This document shows, piece by piece, positions 1 to 8,612 of a stretch of DNA of 64,000 nucleotides. Every line of letters begins with the position of its first letter. The first letter of the stretch is position 1. The notes beneath the pieces are model-generated. The model was not told where the DNA came from. It saw only the letters and a list, made by a program, of their open reading frames with translations, and did not search any database. Both the position numbers and the translations under genes were made by a program. Location of the stretch: assembly GCF_900114315.1 (NCBI RefSeq), contig NZ_FOSQ01000004.1:317197-381196 (forward strand). The letters are read 5' to 3'. Origin of the DNA: Falsiroseomonas stagni DSM 19981. GTDB taxonomy: Bacteria > Pseudomonadota > Alphaproteobacteria > Acetobacterales > Acetobacteraceae.

Positions 1-2
1 CG

Positions 3-1124
3 GAGCATTCCTTCGTCGGCTATTTCCAGACCATCGTGCTGCGCCATTCCAACCGGATGACTCCGGCCGATGTGAAGCTGGCCGACCATGCGGGGGCGCT
101 GGAACAGATCGCCGCGGGCGTCACCGCCGTGATGGACTGGTCGCGGGAGACGATGAGCCCGGCCCACGCCGATGCGGCGATCGAGGGTCTGGACGCCGCC
201 GGCATCCGCGCCGTGCTGGCCTATACCGCGCCGCCCATCCCGCAAGGCGCCGACGCCGCCGCGATCCATGGCCGCATGGTGGACCATGCGAAGGCGCTGA
301 AGGCGGGCAGGCTCGCGGCCTCCGACGGGTTGATCCAGCTCTGGACCTGCCTCCAGGGGCCGGATTTCACGCCGCTGGAGCCGGCGCTGGTCGATATGCG
401 CCGGCTGGCGGAGATCGGCGTGCCGATCGCGATCCACACCGGCGCCAGCATCTACGCCAACCGCAAGCCGCGCCTGCTGGCGCAGCTCGATGCCGCGGGG
501 CTGCTGAACGATCGCCTCCAGATCGTGCACGCGAACAACCACGAGGATGACGAGTACAAGCTTGCCGCCGACAAGGGCGTGATGCTGGCCTCGACGCCGG
601 AGGTCGAGCTGCGGATGGGCCATGGGCATCCCTCGATGTTCAAGGCGCTCGCGGCGGGGATGCGGGTCTCGGTCGGGACGGACATCCCCTCCATGGTCGG
701 CGGCGGGCTGCTGCCGCAGCTGCGGGTGGCGATGGCGGTGGAACTGCACCGGCTGAACCTGCTGGCCATCGCGGCGACGCGGACGGTGGCGCAGACGCCG
801 CCGGTGACGGCGCGGCAGATGCTGGAATTCGCCACCATCGGCGGCGCGCGGGGCCTGGGGCTGGATCGCGTCACGGGCAGCATCACGCCGGGCAAGCGGG
901 CCGACATCATCCTGGTGCGGGCCGACCAGCCGCTGACGGCGCCGGTGAGCGATCCCGCGGGCCTCGTGCTGCTGCAGGCGAGTGCGGGGGATATCGAGAC
1001 GGTCATCGTCGATGGCCGCATCCGCAAGCAGGGCGGGCGCCTCGCGGATGCCGATGCCCCGGCGGTGTTCCGGCGGTTGCAGGACCGGGCGGAGGAGATG
1101 GCGGCCGCCGCTTCGCGCGGGTGA
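3..1124 (+). CDS. amidohydrolase family protein (5' partial)
   Basis: The reading frame is open from the left edge, so the N-terminus lies outside the window; 373 residues are visible. It is a metal-dependent amidohydrolase of the cytosine deaminase/atrazine chlorohydrolase type. Visible are a metal-ligand His in the segment AIHTGA, a second in IVHANN, and the catalytic Asp in VGTDIPS, followed by the usual C-terminal ARGLGLDRVTGSITPGKRAD region that closes the composite beta domain. The N-terminal HxH metal motif is expected upstream of the window. Substrate is not predictable. It ends 55 bp before the lytic transglycosylase and is probably a separate unit. Confidence 0.85.
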   Translation, partial: EHSFVGYFQTIVLRHSNRMTPADVKLADHAGALEQIAAGVTAVMDWSRETMSPAHADAAIEGLDAAGIRAVLAYTAPPIPQGADAAAIHGRMVDHAKALKAGRLAASDGLIQLWTCLQGPDFTPLEPALVDMRRLAEIGVPIAIHTGASIYANRKPRLLAQLDAAGLLNDRLQIVHANNHEDDEYKLAADKGVMLASTPEVELRMGHGHPSMFKALAAGMRVSVGTDIPSMVGGGLLPQLRVAMAVELHRLNLLAIAATRTVAQTPPVTARQMLEFATIGGARGLGLDRVTGSITPGKRADIILVRADQPLTAPVSDPAGLVLLQASAGDIETVIVDGRIRKQGGRLADADAPAVFRRLQDRAEEMAAAASRG

Positions 1125-1179
1125 CGCCATCGCAGCCGTGCGTTGCCCCGACAGGCCCGGCTGTGGCAATCAGCGGTCC

Positions 1180-2151
1180 ATGAGTCCGACACGGCGAGTC
1201 ACCCTTTCCGCGGCCGCGGCCGCCCTGCTGATGCCCGGCGCCGCAGCCGCGGCCACGCAGAGCTTCGACGCCTTCCTGGAAGGCGTCAGGGCGGAGGCGC
1301 GGCGGCAGGGCGTCTCCGCCGCCACCGTGTCCCGCGCGCTGACGGGCATCCGCGCCAATGACCGGGTGCTGGAGCTGGACCGGCGGCAGCCGGAATTCAC
1401 CCAGACCTGGGAACAGTACCGCGATGCGCGCCTGTCCCAGACCCGCATCGATGCGGGCCGGCGGGCCTTCGCCGACAACCGCGCGACGCTGGAAGCGGTG
1501 CAGGGGCGGTTCAAGGTCTCCCCCCGCGTTGTTGTCGCGATCTGGGGGCTGGAGACGAATTACGGCGGCTTCACCGGCAATTTCAGCGTGGTGGAAAGCC
1601 TGGCGACGCTGGCCTGGGATGGAAGGCGCTCCGCCTATTTCCGCAATGAATTGCTGGCCGCGCTGAAGATCCTGGATGCCGGGCATGTCGCGCCCGACCG
1701 CATGAAGGGCAGCTGGGCCGGCGCCATGGGCCACCCGCAATTCATGCCGAGCAATTTCGAGCGCCTGGCCGTCGACATGGATGGCGATGGGCGGCGGGAC
1801 ATCTGGGACAACCGGGCGGATGCGCTGGGGTCCATCGGCAACTACCTCGCCCGTTCCGGCTGGCGGGAGGAGGAGCTGTGGGGGCGGGAGGTGGTGCTGC
1901 CCGCGGGCTTCAACCCGGATGACGCGCGGCGCGACAATACGAAGCCGCTGCGGGAATGGGTGCGGATGGGGGTGCGGCGCCCGGATGGATCGGCGCTGCC
2001 GGCACTCGACATGGAAGCGGCGATCATCCTGCCGGGGGGCGCGGGCGGGCAGGCCTTCGCCGTCTACCACAACTTCAACGTCATCCGGCGGTACAACCCC
2101 TCCAACTTCTACGCCCTCGCGGTGGGCCTGCTGTCGGACCGAGTGGCCTAG
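1180..2151 (+). CDS. lytic murein transglycosylase (MltB/SLT_2 family)
   Basis: A 323-residue periplasmic enzyme that cleaves the glycan backbone of peptidoglycan with formation of 1,6-anhydro-MurNAc ends. The ATG at 1180 is chosen because it begins a clear signal peptide (basic PTRR, then an Ala/Leu-rich core ending AAAAA). The catalytic Glu is E125 in WGLETNYGG. Downstream signatures SWAGAMGHPQFMPSNF and the DMDGDGRRDIWDN stretch are typical of the MltB-like family. No peptidoglycan-binding domain follows, so it is the short form. It lies 2 bp upstream of rlpA and near dacF, a murein-remodelling group. Confidence 0.93.
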   Translation: MSPTRRVTLSAAAAALLMPGAAAAATQSFDAFLEGVRAEARRQGVSAATVSRALTGIRANDRVLELDRRQPEFTQTWEQYRDARLSQTRIDAGRRAFADNRATLEAVQGRFKVSPRVVVAIWGLETNYGGFTGNFSVVESLATLAWDGRRSAYFRNELLAALKILDAGHVAPDRMKGSWAGAMGHPQFMPSNFERLAVDMDGDGRRDIWDNRADALGSIGNYLARSGWREEELWGREVVLPAGFNPDDARRDNTKPLREWVRMGVRRPDGSALPALDMEAAIILPGGAGGQAFAVYHNFNVIRRYNPSNFYALAVGLLSDRVA

Positions 2152-2153
2152 GC

Positions 2154-3059
2154 ATGAAGCGCCTGGCCCTGTTGGCGTTGCTCGTCCTGGCGGGCTGCGC
2201 GCGGACGCCGCCGCCGCCCATCGCGCAGCCGCGCTATGTGGTGGGGGAGCCCTACCAGATGGGTGGCGTCTGGTCCTACCCGCGCGAGGACTTTCAGCTA
2301 TCCCAGACCGGCCTCGCCGCGGTGATCGCGGATCAGCGGAGCGGGCGGCGGACCGCCAATGGGGAGATCCATGACCCCACCGCGCTGGTCGCGGCGCATC
2401 GCACCTTGCAGATGCCGGCGGTGGTGACGGTGACGAACCTGGAGAACGGCCTGCAATTGCAGGTGCGGGTGAATGATCGTGGCCCCGTCAACCCCGGGCG
2501 GGTGATCGACCTTTCCCGCCGCGCGGCGGAACTGCTGGGCATCCGCCCCGGCGGCACCGTGCAGGTGCGGGTCGAGGTGGTGGGGGAGCAGAGCCGGGGC
2601 ATCTCCGCCGCCCTGCCGAATACCGAGACCCCGGCGCTGCAGATCGCCCCCGCGCCCGTCGCCGCGGTGGAGCGGGAGGAGCTGGCCCCGCCGCCCGGCG
2701 CCGCCCAGGCCGCGCGGGTGCGGGAGGCGCGGCGCCTGCCGGGCGATGGGCGCGCGGGCGTCGCGGAACAGGCGGCCGTCAGCGCGGCGCCGGAAAGACT
2801 GCCCGAACGCCTGGCGCGCGTCGCGGCCATGCCGGGGCGGCTCTATGTGGAGGGGGCCACCTTCTCCCGCCGCGACATGGCGGAACGGCAGGCGGCGCGG
2901 CTCGCGGGGCTGCGGCCGGTGGTGGAGGCGCAGGGACCGCGGGGGCGGCAGACCTTCCGCGTGCGGCTCGGCCCCTTCAACTCGGTGCCGGAAGCCGACA
3001 GGGCGCTTGAGGGAAGCCTGCGTGCAGGGGTATCGGAGGCCCGGATCCTCGTGGACTGA
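2154..3059 (+). CDS. rlpA: RlpA-family septal-ring lytic transglycosylase, lipoprotein
   Basis: A 301-residue lipoprotein: the signal peptide ends in the lipobox LAGC with acylated Cys15. A double-psi beta-barrel RlpA domain follows, with TANGE..HD, VAAHRTL, VTNLENG and the catalytic-region NDRGP (D108) then RVIDLSRRAAELLGI. A low-complexity Ala/Arg linker (about residues 150-220) leads to a C-terminal SPOR domain (about 225-300) that binds denuded glycan at the septum. In other bacteria RlpA resolves denuded strands during daughter-cell separation. The start is 2 bp after the upstream transglycosylase stop, so the two are cotranscribed. Confidence 0.92.
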   Translation: MKRLALLALLVLAGCARTPPPPIAQPRYVVGEPYQMGGVWSYPREDFQLSQTGLAAVIADQRSGRRTANGEIHDPTALVAAHRTLQMPAVVTVTNLENGLQLQVRVNDRGPVNPGRVIDLSRRAAELLGIRPGGTVQVRVEVVGEQSRGISAALPNTETPALQIAPAPVAAVEREELAPPPGAAQAARVREARRLPGDGRAGVAEQAAVSAAPERLPERLARVAAMPGRLYVEGATFSRRDMAERQAARLAGLRPVVEAQGPRGRQTFRVRLGPFNSVPEADRALEGSLRAGVSEARILVD

Positions 3060-3091
3060 TACCGCGAGTCGCATAGGAAAGACGCGCCGCC

Positions 3092-4306
3092 ATGCGCCGC
3101 CGAGACATCATGGGGGCCGCCGCCGGCCTCGCCACCGGGCTGCAGGCCGTGGACGCCCTGGCGCAGCAGCGCCCCGCGCCGCAGCCGGCACGCCCGCCGC
3201 GCCAGCCCCCGCCGCCGCCCTCCACCCCCGCCAGCACGCCGCTGGGGCCGGTGGACACGCTGGCGCGCCACGCGCTGATCATCGACTTCGATACGGGCGC
3301 GGTGCTGCTGGAGAAGGCGGCTGACGATCGCATGCCGCCATCGTCCATGTCGAAGCTGATGACGATGTACGTCGTCTTCGACCTGCTGAAGCAGGGGCGG
3401 CTCCGGCTCGACCAGCAATTGCCGGTCAGCGAGCGTGCCTGGCGCATGGGCGGGTCCAAGATGTTCGTCCAGGTCGGCACGACGGTGCCGGTGGAAAGCC
3501 TGGCGCGCGGCGTCATCGTGCAGTCCGGCAACGATGCCTGCATCGTGCTGGCGGAAGGCATCAGCGGGTCGGAGACCCAGTTCGCGGAGCTGATGAACGA
3601 GACGGCGCGGCGCATCGGCCTGCGGTCCAGCAATTTCCGCAACTCGACGGGCTGGCCCGACCCGGAACACCGCATGACGAGCCGGGACCTGGCCACCCTG
3701 GCGCGGCGCATCATCACCGACTTCCCGGAATACTACCGCTTCTATAACGAACGCAGCTTCCGCTGGAACGACATCACGCAGGAGAACCGGAACCCCGCGC
3801 TCGGCCGCGTGCCCGGGGCGGATGGGTTGAAGACCGGGCATACGGAGGAAGCGGGCTACGGCCTCACCGCCTCCGCCATGCGGGGCAATCGCCGGCTGAT
3901 CCTGGTGGTGAACGGGCTGGGGTCCATGCGCCAGCGGGCGGAGGAGAGCGAGCGGCTCTTCGAATGGGCGTTCCGGGAGTTCGAGAACGTCGTCGTCTTC
4001 CGCGCCGCCGATACGGTGGAGGAAGTGCCGGTCTACCTCGGTGAGCGTCCGACCGTGCCGCTGGTGGCCGGGCGCGACCTGGTGCTGACGCTGCCGCGGC
4101 AATGGCGCCGCAACCTCCAGGTCCGGGTGCGCTTCGATGCGCCCGTGCCCGCGCCGGTGACGAAGGGGCAGGGGATCGGCACGCTGCTGATCAGCGGGCA
4201 GGGGGTGCCGGAGATGACGGTGCCGCTGATCGCCGGGGCGGATGTGGAGAGGCTCGGCCTGTTTCCGCGCATCCCGGCGGTGATCGGGCGCTGGTTCGGC
4301 AGCTAG
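3092..4306 (+). CDS. dacF: D-alanyl-D-alanine carboxypeptidase (PBP5/6 type)
   Basis: A 404-residue low-molecular-weight penicillin-binding protein (peptidase S11) that trims the terminal D-Ala of murein pentapeptides. All three active-site motifs are present: SxxK as S85-M-S-K88, SxN as S145-G-N147, and KTG at 247-249. The N-terminus has an Arg-rich signal (MRRR...) and a long Pro-rich linker before the catalytic domain. The C-terminal beta-rich PBP5 domain follows residue about 290 and ends in a short amphipathic tail (IGRWFGS) likely to anchor the protein to the membrane. It is the third gene of the murein operon. Confidence 0.94.
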   Translation: MRRRDIMGAAAGLATGLQAVDALAQQRPAPQPARPPRQPPPPPSTPASTPLGPVDTLARHALIIDFDTGAVLLEKAADDRMPPSSMSKLMTMYVVFDLLKQGRLRLDQQLPVSERAWRMGGSKMFVQVGTTVPVESLARGVIVQSGNDACIVLAEGISGSETQFAELMNETARRIGLRSSNFRNSTGWPDPEHRMTSRDLATLARRIITDFPEYYRFYNERSFRWNDITQENRNPALGRVPGADGLKTGHTEEAGYGLTASAMRGNRRLILVVNGLGSMRQRAEESERLFEWAFREFENVVVFRAADTVEEVPVYLGERPTVPLVAGRDLVLTLPRQWRRNLQVRVRFDAPVPAPVTKGQGIGTLLISGQGVPEMTVPLIAGADVERLGLFPRIPAVIGRWFGS

Positions 4307-4346
4307 GGCCTTGAGACTTCGCGCGTAAGGGGCGACACCCCCCGGC

Positions 4347-4973
4347 ATGATCACGCGCGGTCGATTCATCACCTTCGAGGGCGGCGAGGGCGGGGGGAAA
4401 TCCACCCAGGCCCGCCGCCTGGCCGCCCATCTCTGCGCCCGCGGCCTGCCCGTGCTGGTGACGCGGGAGCCCGGCGGCGCGCCGGGGGCGGAGGCGATCC
4501 GCCAGGTGCTGCTGGGCGGGCAGGGGCTCGATCCCGTGGCGGAGGCGATGCTGCTCTTCGCCGGGCGGCGGGAACATGCGGTGCAGACGATCCGGCCGGC
4601 GCTGGAAGCGGGGATGTGGGTGATCTGCGACCGCTTCGCGGACAGCACGCTGGCGTATCAGGTGCATGGCCTCGGCATGGCGCGCGCCACCTTCGACACG
4701 CTGGCGGGCCTGGCGCTGGAGGGGCTGCGGCCGGACCTGACGCTGATCCTCGACGTGCCGGAAGCCATCGGGATGAAGCGCGCCATGGCGCGTGGCGTGG
4801 CGGCGGATCGCTACGAAAGGCTGGACGCCGCCTTCCACGGGCGCGTGCGCGACGGTTTTCTCGCCCTGGCGCGGGCCGAGCCGGATCGCTGCGCGGTGGT
4901 GGATGCGACCGTTGCGGTCGATGAGGTGACGGCGGCGGTGGCGGCGGTGGTCGCAGAGCGGCTTTCCGCATGA
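4347..4973 (+). CDS. tmk: thymidylate kinase
   Basis: A 208-residue dTMP kinase converting dTMP to dTDP with ATP for DNA synthesis. It has the P-loop GGEGGGKST (residues 12-20), the TREPGG motif, the DR(F/Y) motif in CDRFADSTLAYQ and a lid region with RGVAADRYERLD. Length is normal for the family. It overlaps holB by 4 bp (ATGA), so the two are translationally coupled, an arrangement common in alphaproteobacteria. Confidence 0.96.
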   Translation: MITRGRFITFEGGEGGGKSTQARRLAAHLCARGLPVLVTREPGGAPGAEAIRQVLLGGQGLDPVAEAMLLFAGRREHAVQTIRPALEAGMWVICDRFADSTLAYQVHGLGMARATFDTLAGLALEGLRPDLTLILDVPEAIGMKRAMARGVAADRYERLDAAFHGRVRDGFLALARAEPDRCAVVDATVAVDEVTAAVAAVVAERLSA

Positions 4974-6037
4974 GTCGCGCGCCGCGCACCACGAAGGCCG
5001 CGGAGATGGAGGAGGATGAGGACCTTCCCGTCCGCTCCAACCCCGATCTGTTCGGGCATGACGCCGCGGCCGCCACGCTGGAGAAGGCCGCGCGGTCCGG
5101 CCGCCTGCCCCATGCCTGGATGGCGGCGGGCCCGCCCGGGATCGGCAAGGCGACGCTCGGCTACCGTTTCGCGCGCTGGCTGATGGCGGGCATGGCGGAG
5201 AAGCCGGCCGCCGAGGGCGCCCCGCCGCTTCACCTGGCGCCGGAGCACCCGACCTTCCGCCGCATCGCCGCCGGCGCCCATGCGGATCTGCGCGCGCTGC
5301 GCCCCAATACCGGCGATACCGGCGTGAAGAAGGTGATCCGCGTGGATGATGCCCGCGCGGCCATCCGCTTCATGGCGATGACTCCGGCGGAGGGCGGCTG
5401 GCGCTTCGTGCTGGTGGATGGGGCGGAACTGCTGCAACCCCAGGCCGCCAACGCGCTGCTGAAGACGCTGGAGGAACCGCCGCCGCGCGCGGTGCTGATG
5501 CTGACGACGGCGGCGCCGGACCGGCTGCTGCCGACCATCCTCAGCCGCGTCCGGCGGCTCGACCTCTCGCCGCTGGCGGAAGTGCCGATGGACACGCTGC
5601 TGCGCCGCCTGCTGCCGGAGCTGAACCCGACCGAACGGGGCGCGCTGGCGCGCATCGCGCAGGGCTCGCCGGGCCGCGCGCTGATGCTGGCGGAAGGCGA
5701 GGGGCTGGCCATCCAGGCCATGGTGGATGAGGTGCTGAACGGCCTGGCGCAGGGCGATCGCCGCCGGTGGCACGCGCTGGCGGAAGGCGTCGCGGCGAAG
5801 CGGGATGGCAGCAGCTTCGCGACCTTCATGGCGCTGCTGCGCCAGGCGATCTCGACGGCGGTCCGCAGCGCCGCGCGGGGCCAGGCGCCGCCGCCCTGGC
5901 TCGCCTTGCGTCCGCTTGCCGAGTGGTCGACCCTGTGGGATAGCCTCGGCCGGCTCGCGGCCGAGACGGATGGGCTCAGCCTGGATCGCAAGCAGGCGGT
6001 TCTGACGGCGTTGGGCTGGCTCTCGCCGCGACGCTGA
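4970..6037 (+). CDS. holB: DNA polymerase III subunit delta'
   Basis: A 355-residue AAA+ clamp-loader subunit. It carries a P-loop GPPGIGKA (residues 54-61), a Walker-B/DEAD-like region at LVDGAELLQPQAANALLKTLEEPP, and the SR motif in TILSRVRRLDL. The N-terminus is acidic (about residues 12-18) as often seen in alphaproteobacterial HolB. The start codon overlaps the tmk stop (ATGA). It works with gamma/tau and delta to load the beta clamp. Confidence 0.94.
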   Translation: MSRAPRTTKAAEMEEDEDLPVRSNPDLFGHDAAAATLEKAARSGRLPHAWMAAGPPGIGKATLGYRFARWLMAGMAEKPAAEGAPPLHLAPEHPTFRRIAAGAHADLRALRPNTGDTGVKKVIRVDDARAAIRFMAMTPAEGGWRFVLVDGAELLQPQAANALLKTLEEPPPRAVLMLTTAAPDRLLPTILSRVRRLDLSPLAEVPMDTLLRRLLPELNPTERGALARIAQGSPGRALMLAEGEGLAIQAMVDEVLNGLAQGDRRRWHALAEGVAAKRDGSSFATFMALLRQAISTAVRSAARGQAPPPWLALRPLAEWSTLWDSLGRLAAETDGLSLDRKQAVLTALGWLSPRR

Positions 6038-6054
6038 TATCCGGAAGAAATACC

Positions 6055-7680
6055 GTGACCTCAACCAGCTACATCACGACCCCCATCTATTACGTCAACG
6101 ACAAGCCGCATATCGGGCACGCCTATTCGACGCTGGCGGCCGATGTGCTGGCGCGCTGGCGCCGGATGCAGGGGAAGGACGTGTTCTTCCTGACCGGCAC
6201 CGACGAGCATGGCCAGAAGGTGGAAAAGGCGGCCGCCGATGCGGGGATGGACCCGCAGGCCTTCACCGACCAGGTCAGCGGCACCTTCCGCGCCCTGGCG
6301 CAGGACATGGGCTATTCCATCACCGACTTCATCCGCACGACCGAGCCGCGCCACAAGCGCGCCTGCCAGGTGCTGTGGGAGAAGCTGGCCGCGAATGGCG
6401 AGATCTATCTGGGCCATTACGAGGGCTGGTACGCCGTGCGGGACGAGGCCTTCTACGGCCCGGACGAGCTGACGGAGCGCGACGGCGTGAAATACGCGCC
6501 CTCCGGCGCGCCGGTGGAATGGGTGAGGGAGCCTTCGTACTTCTTCCGCCTCTCCGCCTGGCAGGACCGCCTGCTGGCCTTCTACGAGGCCAATCCCGAC
6601 TTCATCCTGCCGTCCAGCCGCCGCAACGAAGTCATTGCCTTCGTGAAGTCGGGGCTCGGCGACCTCTCCATCTCCCGCACCTCCTTCACCTGGGGGGTGA
6701 AGGTGCCGGGGGACGAGGCGCATGTGATGTATGTCTGGCTCGACGCGCTGACGAACTACATCACGGCCGCGGGCTACCCCGATGATCCCGAAGCATTCGC
6801 GAAGTGGTGGCCGGCGGAGCTGCACATCGTCGGCAAGGACATCCTGCGCTTCCACGCCATCTACTGGCCGGCCTTCCTGATGGCGGCGGGGATCGCGCCG
6901 CCGAAGCGCGTCTTCGCCCATGGCTGGTGGACGGTCGAGGGGCAGAAGATCAGCAAGAGCCTCGGCAATGCCATCGACCCGCGCGGGCTGGTGGAGGAAT
7001 TCGGCCTCGACGCCGTGCGCTACTTCCTGCTGCGCGAAGTGCCCTTCGGCCAGGATGGCGATTTCTCCCGCGCCGCGCTGGTGAACCGGCTGAATGGCGA
7101 ACTCGCCAATGCGCTGGGGAATCTGGCCAACCGGACGCTGTCGCTGATCCAGCGGAATTGCGGCGGCAAGCTACCCGCGCCAGTGCTGTTCGCCGAACCC
7201 AAGCCAGATCAAGGCGTCTCCGGTCTTGCTGCCACATGGTGGCAGGATGACTGGGAGTTTCTGAGCGAGGGCGGACATGGCGATGTGCCCGCAAACGGCC
7301 ATCTGCCGGCGTCCGAGGCATGGCTGGTCAAACAGGTGGCCGCACTTCTCGACGAGCAGAAATTTGACGCCGCGCTGTCACTGATCTTCGCGACCATTCG
7401 AGAAGCCAACGGCTACATCACGCGTCAACAACCCTGGAAACTGAAGAAGGACGGCTTCGACGACCGAGCGGAGCAGGTGCTGCGGCGCCTACATGATGTT
7501 TTGCGCACGGTTGCGACTATCCTCCAGCCCTTCATGCCCGACACGATGGCGAAGCTGCTGGCGCAGCTCGGCGTGCCGGAGGCGGCGAGGGGGCTGGAAC
7601 ACCTGGCGGAACCCCTGCCCGCCGGCCTGGCCCTGCCGCCGCCCGAGCCGCTGTTCAAGAAGGTCGAGGCCGCAGCATGA
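6055..7680 (+). CDS. metG: methionyl-tRNA synthetase
   Basis: A 541-residue class I synthetase charging tRNA-Met. The start is GTG, chosen because translation then opens directly with the conserved TSTSYITTPIYYVNDKPHIGH core. HIGH is at residues 19-22 and the KMSKS-like loop is KISKS at about 298-302. The protein lacks a C-terminal EMAP/dimerisation domain. Codon usage changes sharply at about 7170-7530 (anticodon-binding region): codons such as TTT, AAA, CAA, CGA, CTA, TTG and TCA cluster there while the flanking coding sequence is strongly G/C-ending, suggesting a recombined or replaced segment. The frame is intact throughout. Confidence 0.95.
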   Translation: MTSTSYITTPIYYVNDKPHIGHAYSTLAADVLARWRRMQGKDVFFLTGTDEHGQKVEKAAADAGMDPQAFTDQVSGTFRALAQDMGYSITDFIRTTEPRHKRACQVLWEKLAANGEIYLGHYEGWYAVRDEAFYGPDELTERDGVKYAPSGAPVEWVREPSYFFRLSAWQDRLLAFYEANPDFILPSSRRNEVIAFVKSGLGDLSISRTSFTWGVKVPGDEAHVMYVWLDALTNYITAAGYPDDPEAFAKWWPAELHIVGKDILRFHAIYWPAFLMAAGIAPPKRVFAHGWWTVEGQKISKSLGNAIDPRGLVEEFGLDAVRYFLLREVPFGQDGDFSRAALVNRLNGELANALGNLANRTLSLIQRNCGGKLPAPVLFAEPKPDQGVSGLAATWWQDDWEFLSEGGHGDVPANGHLPASEAWLVKQVAALLDEQKFDAALSLIFATIREANGYITRQQPWKLKKDGFDDRAEQVLRRLHDVLRTVATILQPFMPDTMAKLLAQLGVPEAARGLEHLAEPLPAGLALPPPEPLFKKVEAAA

Positions 7681-7724
7681 GGCGGCCCCTGCCACTTTGC
7701 ATGGGCCGAGGCCGCGACGGGTGG

Positions 7725-7753
7725 CCAACGACGTTGCTTCGCAACGTCGTTGG
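7725..7753. repeat. perfect 13-bp inverted repeat, 3-nt loop
   Basis: CCAACGACGTTGC and its exact reverse complement are separated by TTC, in the 152-bp gap between metG and tatD. There is no T-run after it in either direction, so it does not look like a classical intrinsic terminator. A second, weaker hairpin (GCCTCG/CGAGGC, 7774-7790) follows. It may be a REP-like element, an RNA stability element between cotranscribed genes, or a protein-binding site. Confidence 0.6.
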
Positions 7754-7832
7754 GGTACCGGAATGCGGCCCGCGCCTCGTGGCGCGAGGCCAAGCCTGCG
7801 GAGCGGGCGCCCGGCGTCTGAGGATCTGAAAC

Positions 7833-8612
7833 GTGTACCTGATCGACAGCCATTGCCACCTCGACCACTTCCAGGGCGAGGAGCAGGACCTTGTCGTCGC
7901 CCGCGCCCGCGCGGCCGGCGTTGCGGAGATGGTGACCATCGGCACGCGGCTCGGCGCCCAGGCGCAGGCGGTGCGGGACATCGCCACGCGCCATGCCGAT
8001 GTCTGGGGCACGGTCGGCATCCATCCCCACAATGCCGGCGAGCGCCCCGTCCCGTCCGTCGAGGAATTGCTGCGGGAGGCCGACCACCCGCGCATCATCG
8101 GGCTCGGTGAATCGGGCCTCGACTATTTCTATGACAAGTCGCCGCGGCCGGTGCAGCAGGAAGGCTTCCGGGCGCATATCGCGGCGGCCAGGGCCTCCGG
8201 CCTGCCGCTGGTCATCCATGCGCGGGACGCCGATGCCGACATCGCCGCGATCCTGGTGGAGGAGCATGGGGCAGGGGCCTTCCCCTTCCTGCTGCACTGC
8301 TTCTCCTCCGGCGCGGATCTGATGCGGACGGCGCTGGGGCTTGGCGGCTATATCTCCTTCAGCGGGATGCTGACCTTCCCGAAATCCGACGCCATCCGCG
8401 ACATGGCGGCGGAAGTGCCGGCGGAGCGGCTGCTGGTGGAGACGGACAGCCCCTACCTCGCCCCCGTGCCGCTGCGGGGCAAGCGCTGCGAGCCCGCCTA
8501 TGTGGCCCATACCGCTGCCAGGCTGGCGGAGGTGCGGGGGCTGACGCTCACGGCCCTCGCGGACCTCACCACGGCGAATTTCCGCCGGCTGTTTCCGCGG
8601 GCCGCGGCGTAG
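7833..8612 (+). CDS. tatD: TatD family hydrolase (putative metal-dependent DNase)
   Basis: A 259-residue TIM-barrel metal-dependent hydrolase. Metal ligands are visible as HxH (residues 7 and 9 in DSHCHLD), the Glu in GESGLDYF, the His in VIHARD, the His in HCFSS and the Asp in VETDSPYLAP. GTG 7833 is chosen as start because GAGGA lies 8 bp upstream and translation begins right at the conserved first strand. Family members are reported as 3'-5' exonucleases or deoxyribonucleases; the exact role here is inferred. It follows metG, the usual alphaproteobacterial neighbour. Confidence 0.92.
   Translation: MYLIDSHCHLDHFQGEEQDLVVARARAAGVAEMVTIGTRLGAQAQAVRDIATRHADVWGTVGIHPHNAGERPVPSVEELLREADHPRIIGLGESGLDYFYDKSPRPVQQEGFRAHIAAARASGLPLVIHARDADADIAAILVEEHGAGAFPFLLHCFSSGADLMRTALGLGGYISFSGMLTFPKSDAIRDMAAEVPAERLLVETDSPYLAPVPLRGKRCEPAYVAHTAARLAEVRGLTLTALADLTTANFRRLFPRAAA

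Noticed and set aside
2843..4648. 601-codon minus-strand frame over rlpA, dacF and tmk
   Set aside because: It runs antisense to three well-supported genes and gives Arg/His/Pro-rich low-complexity protein.
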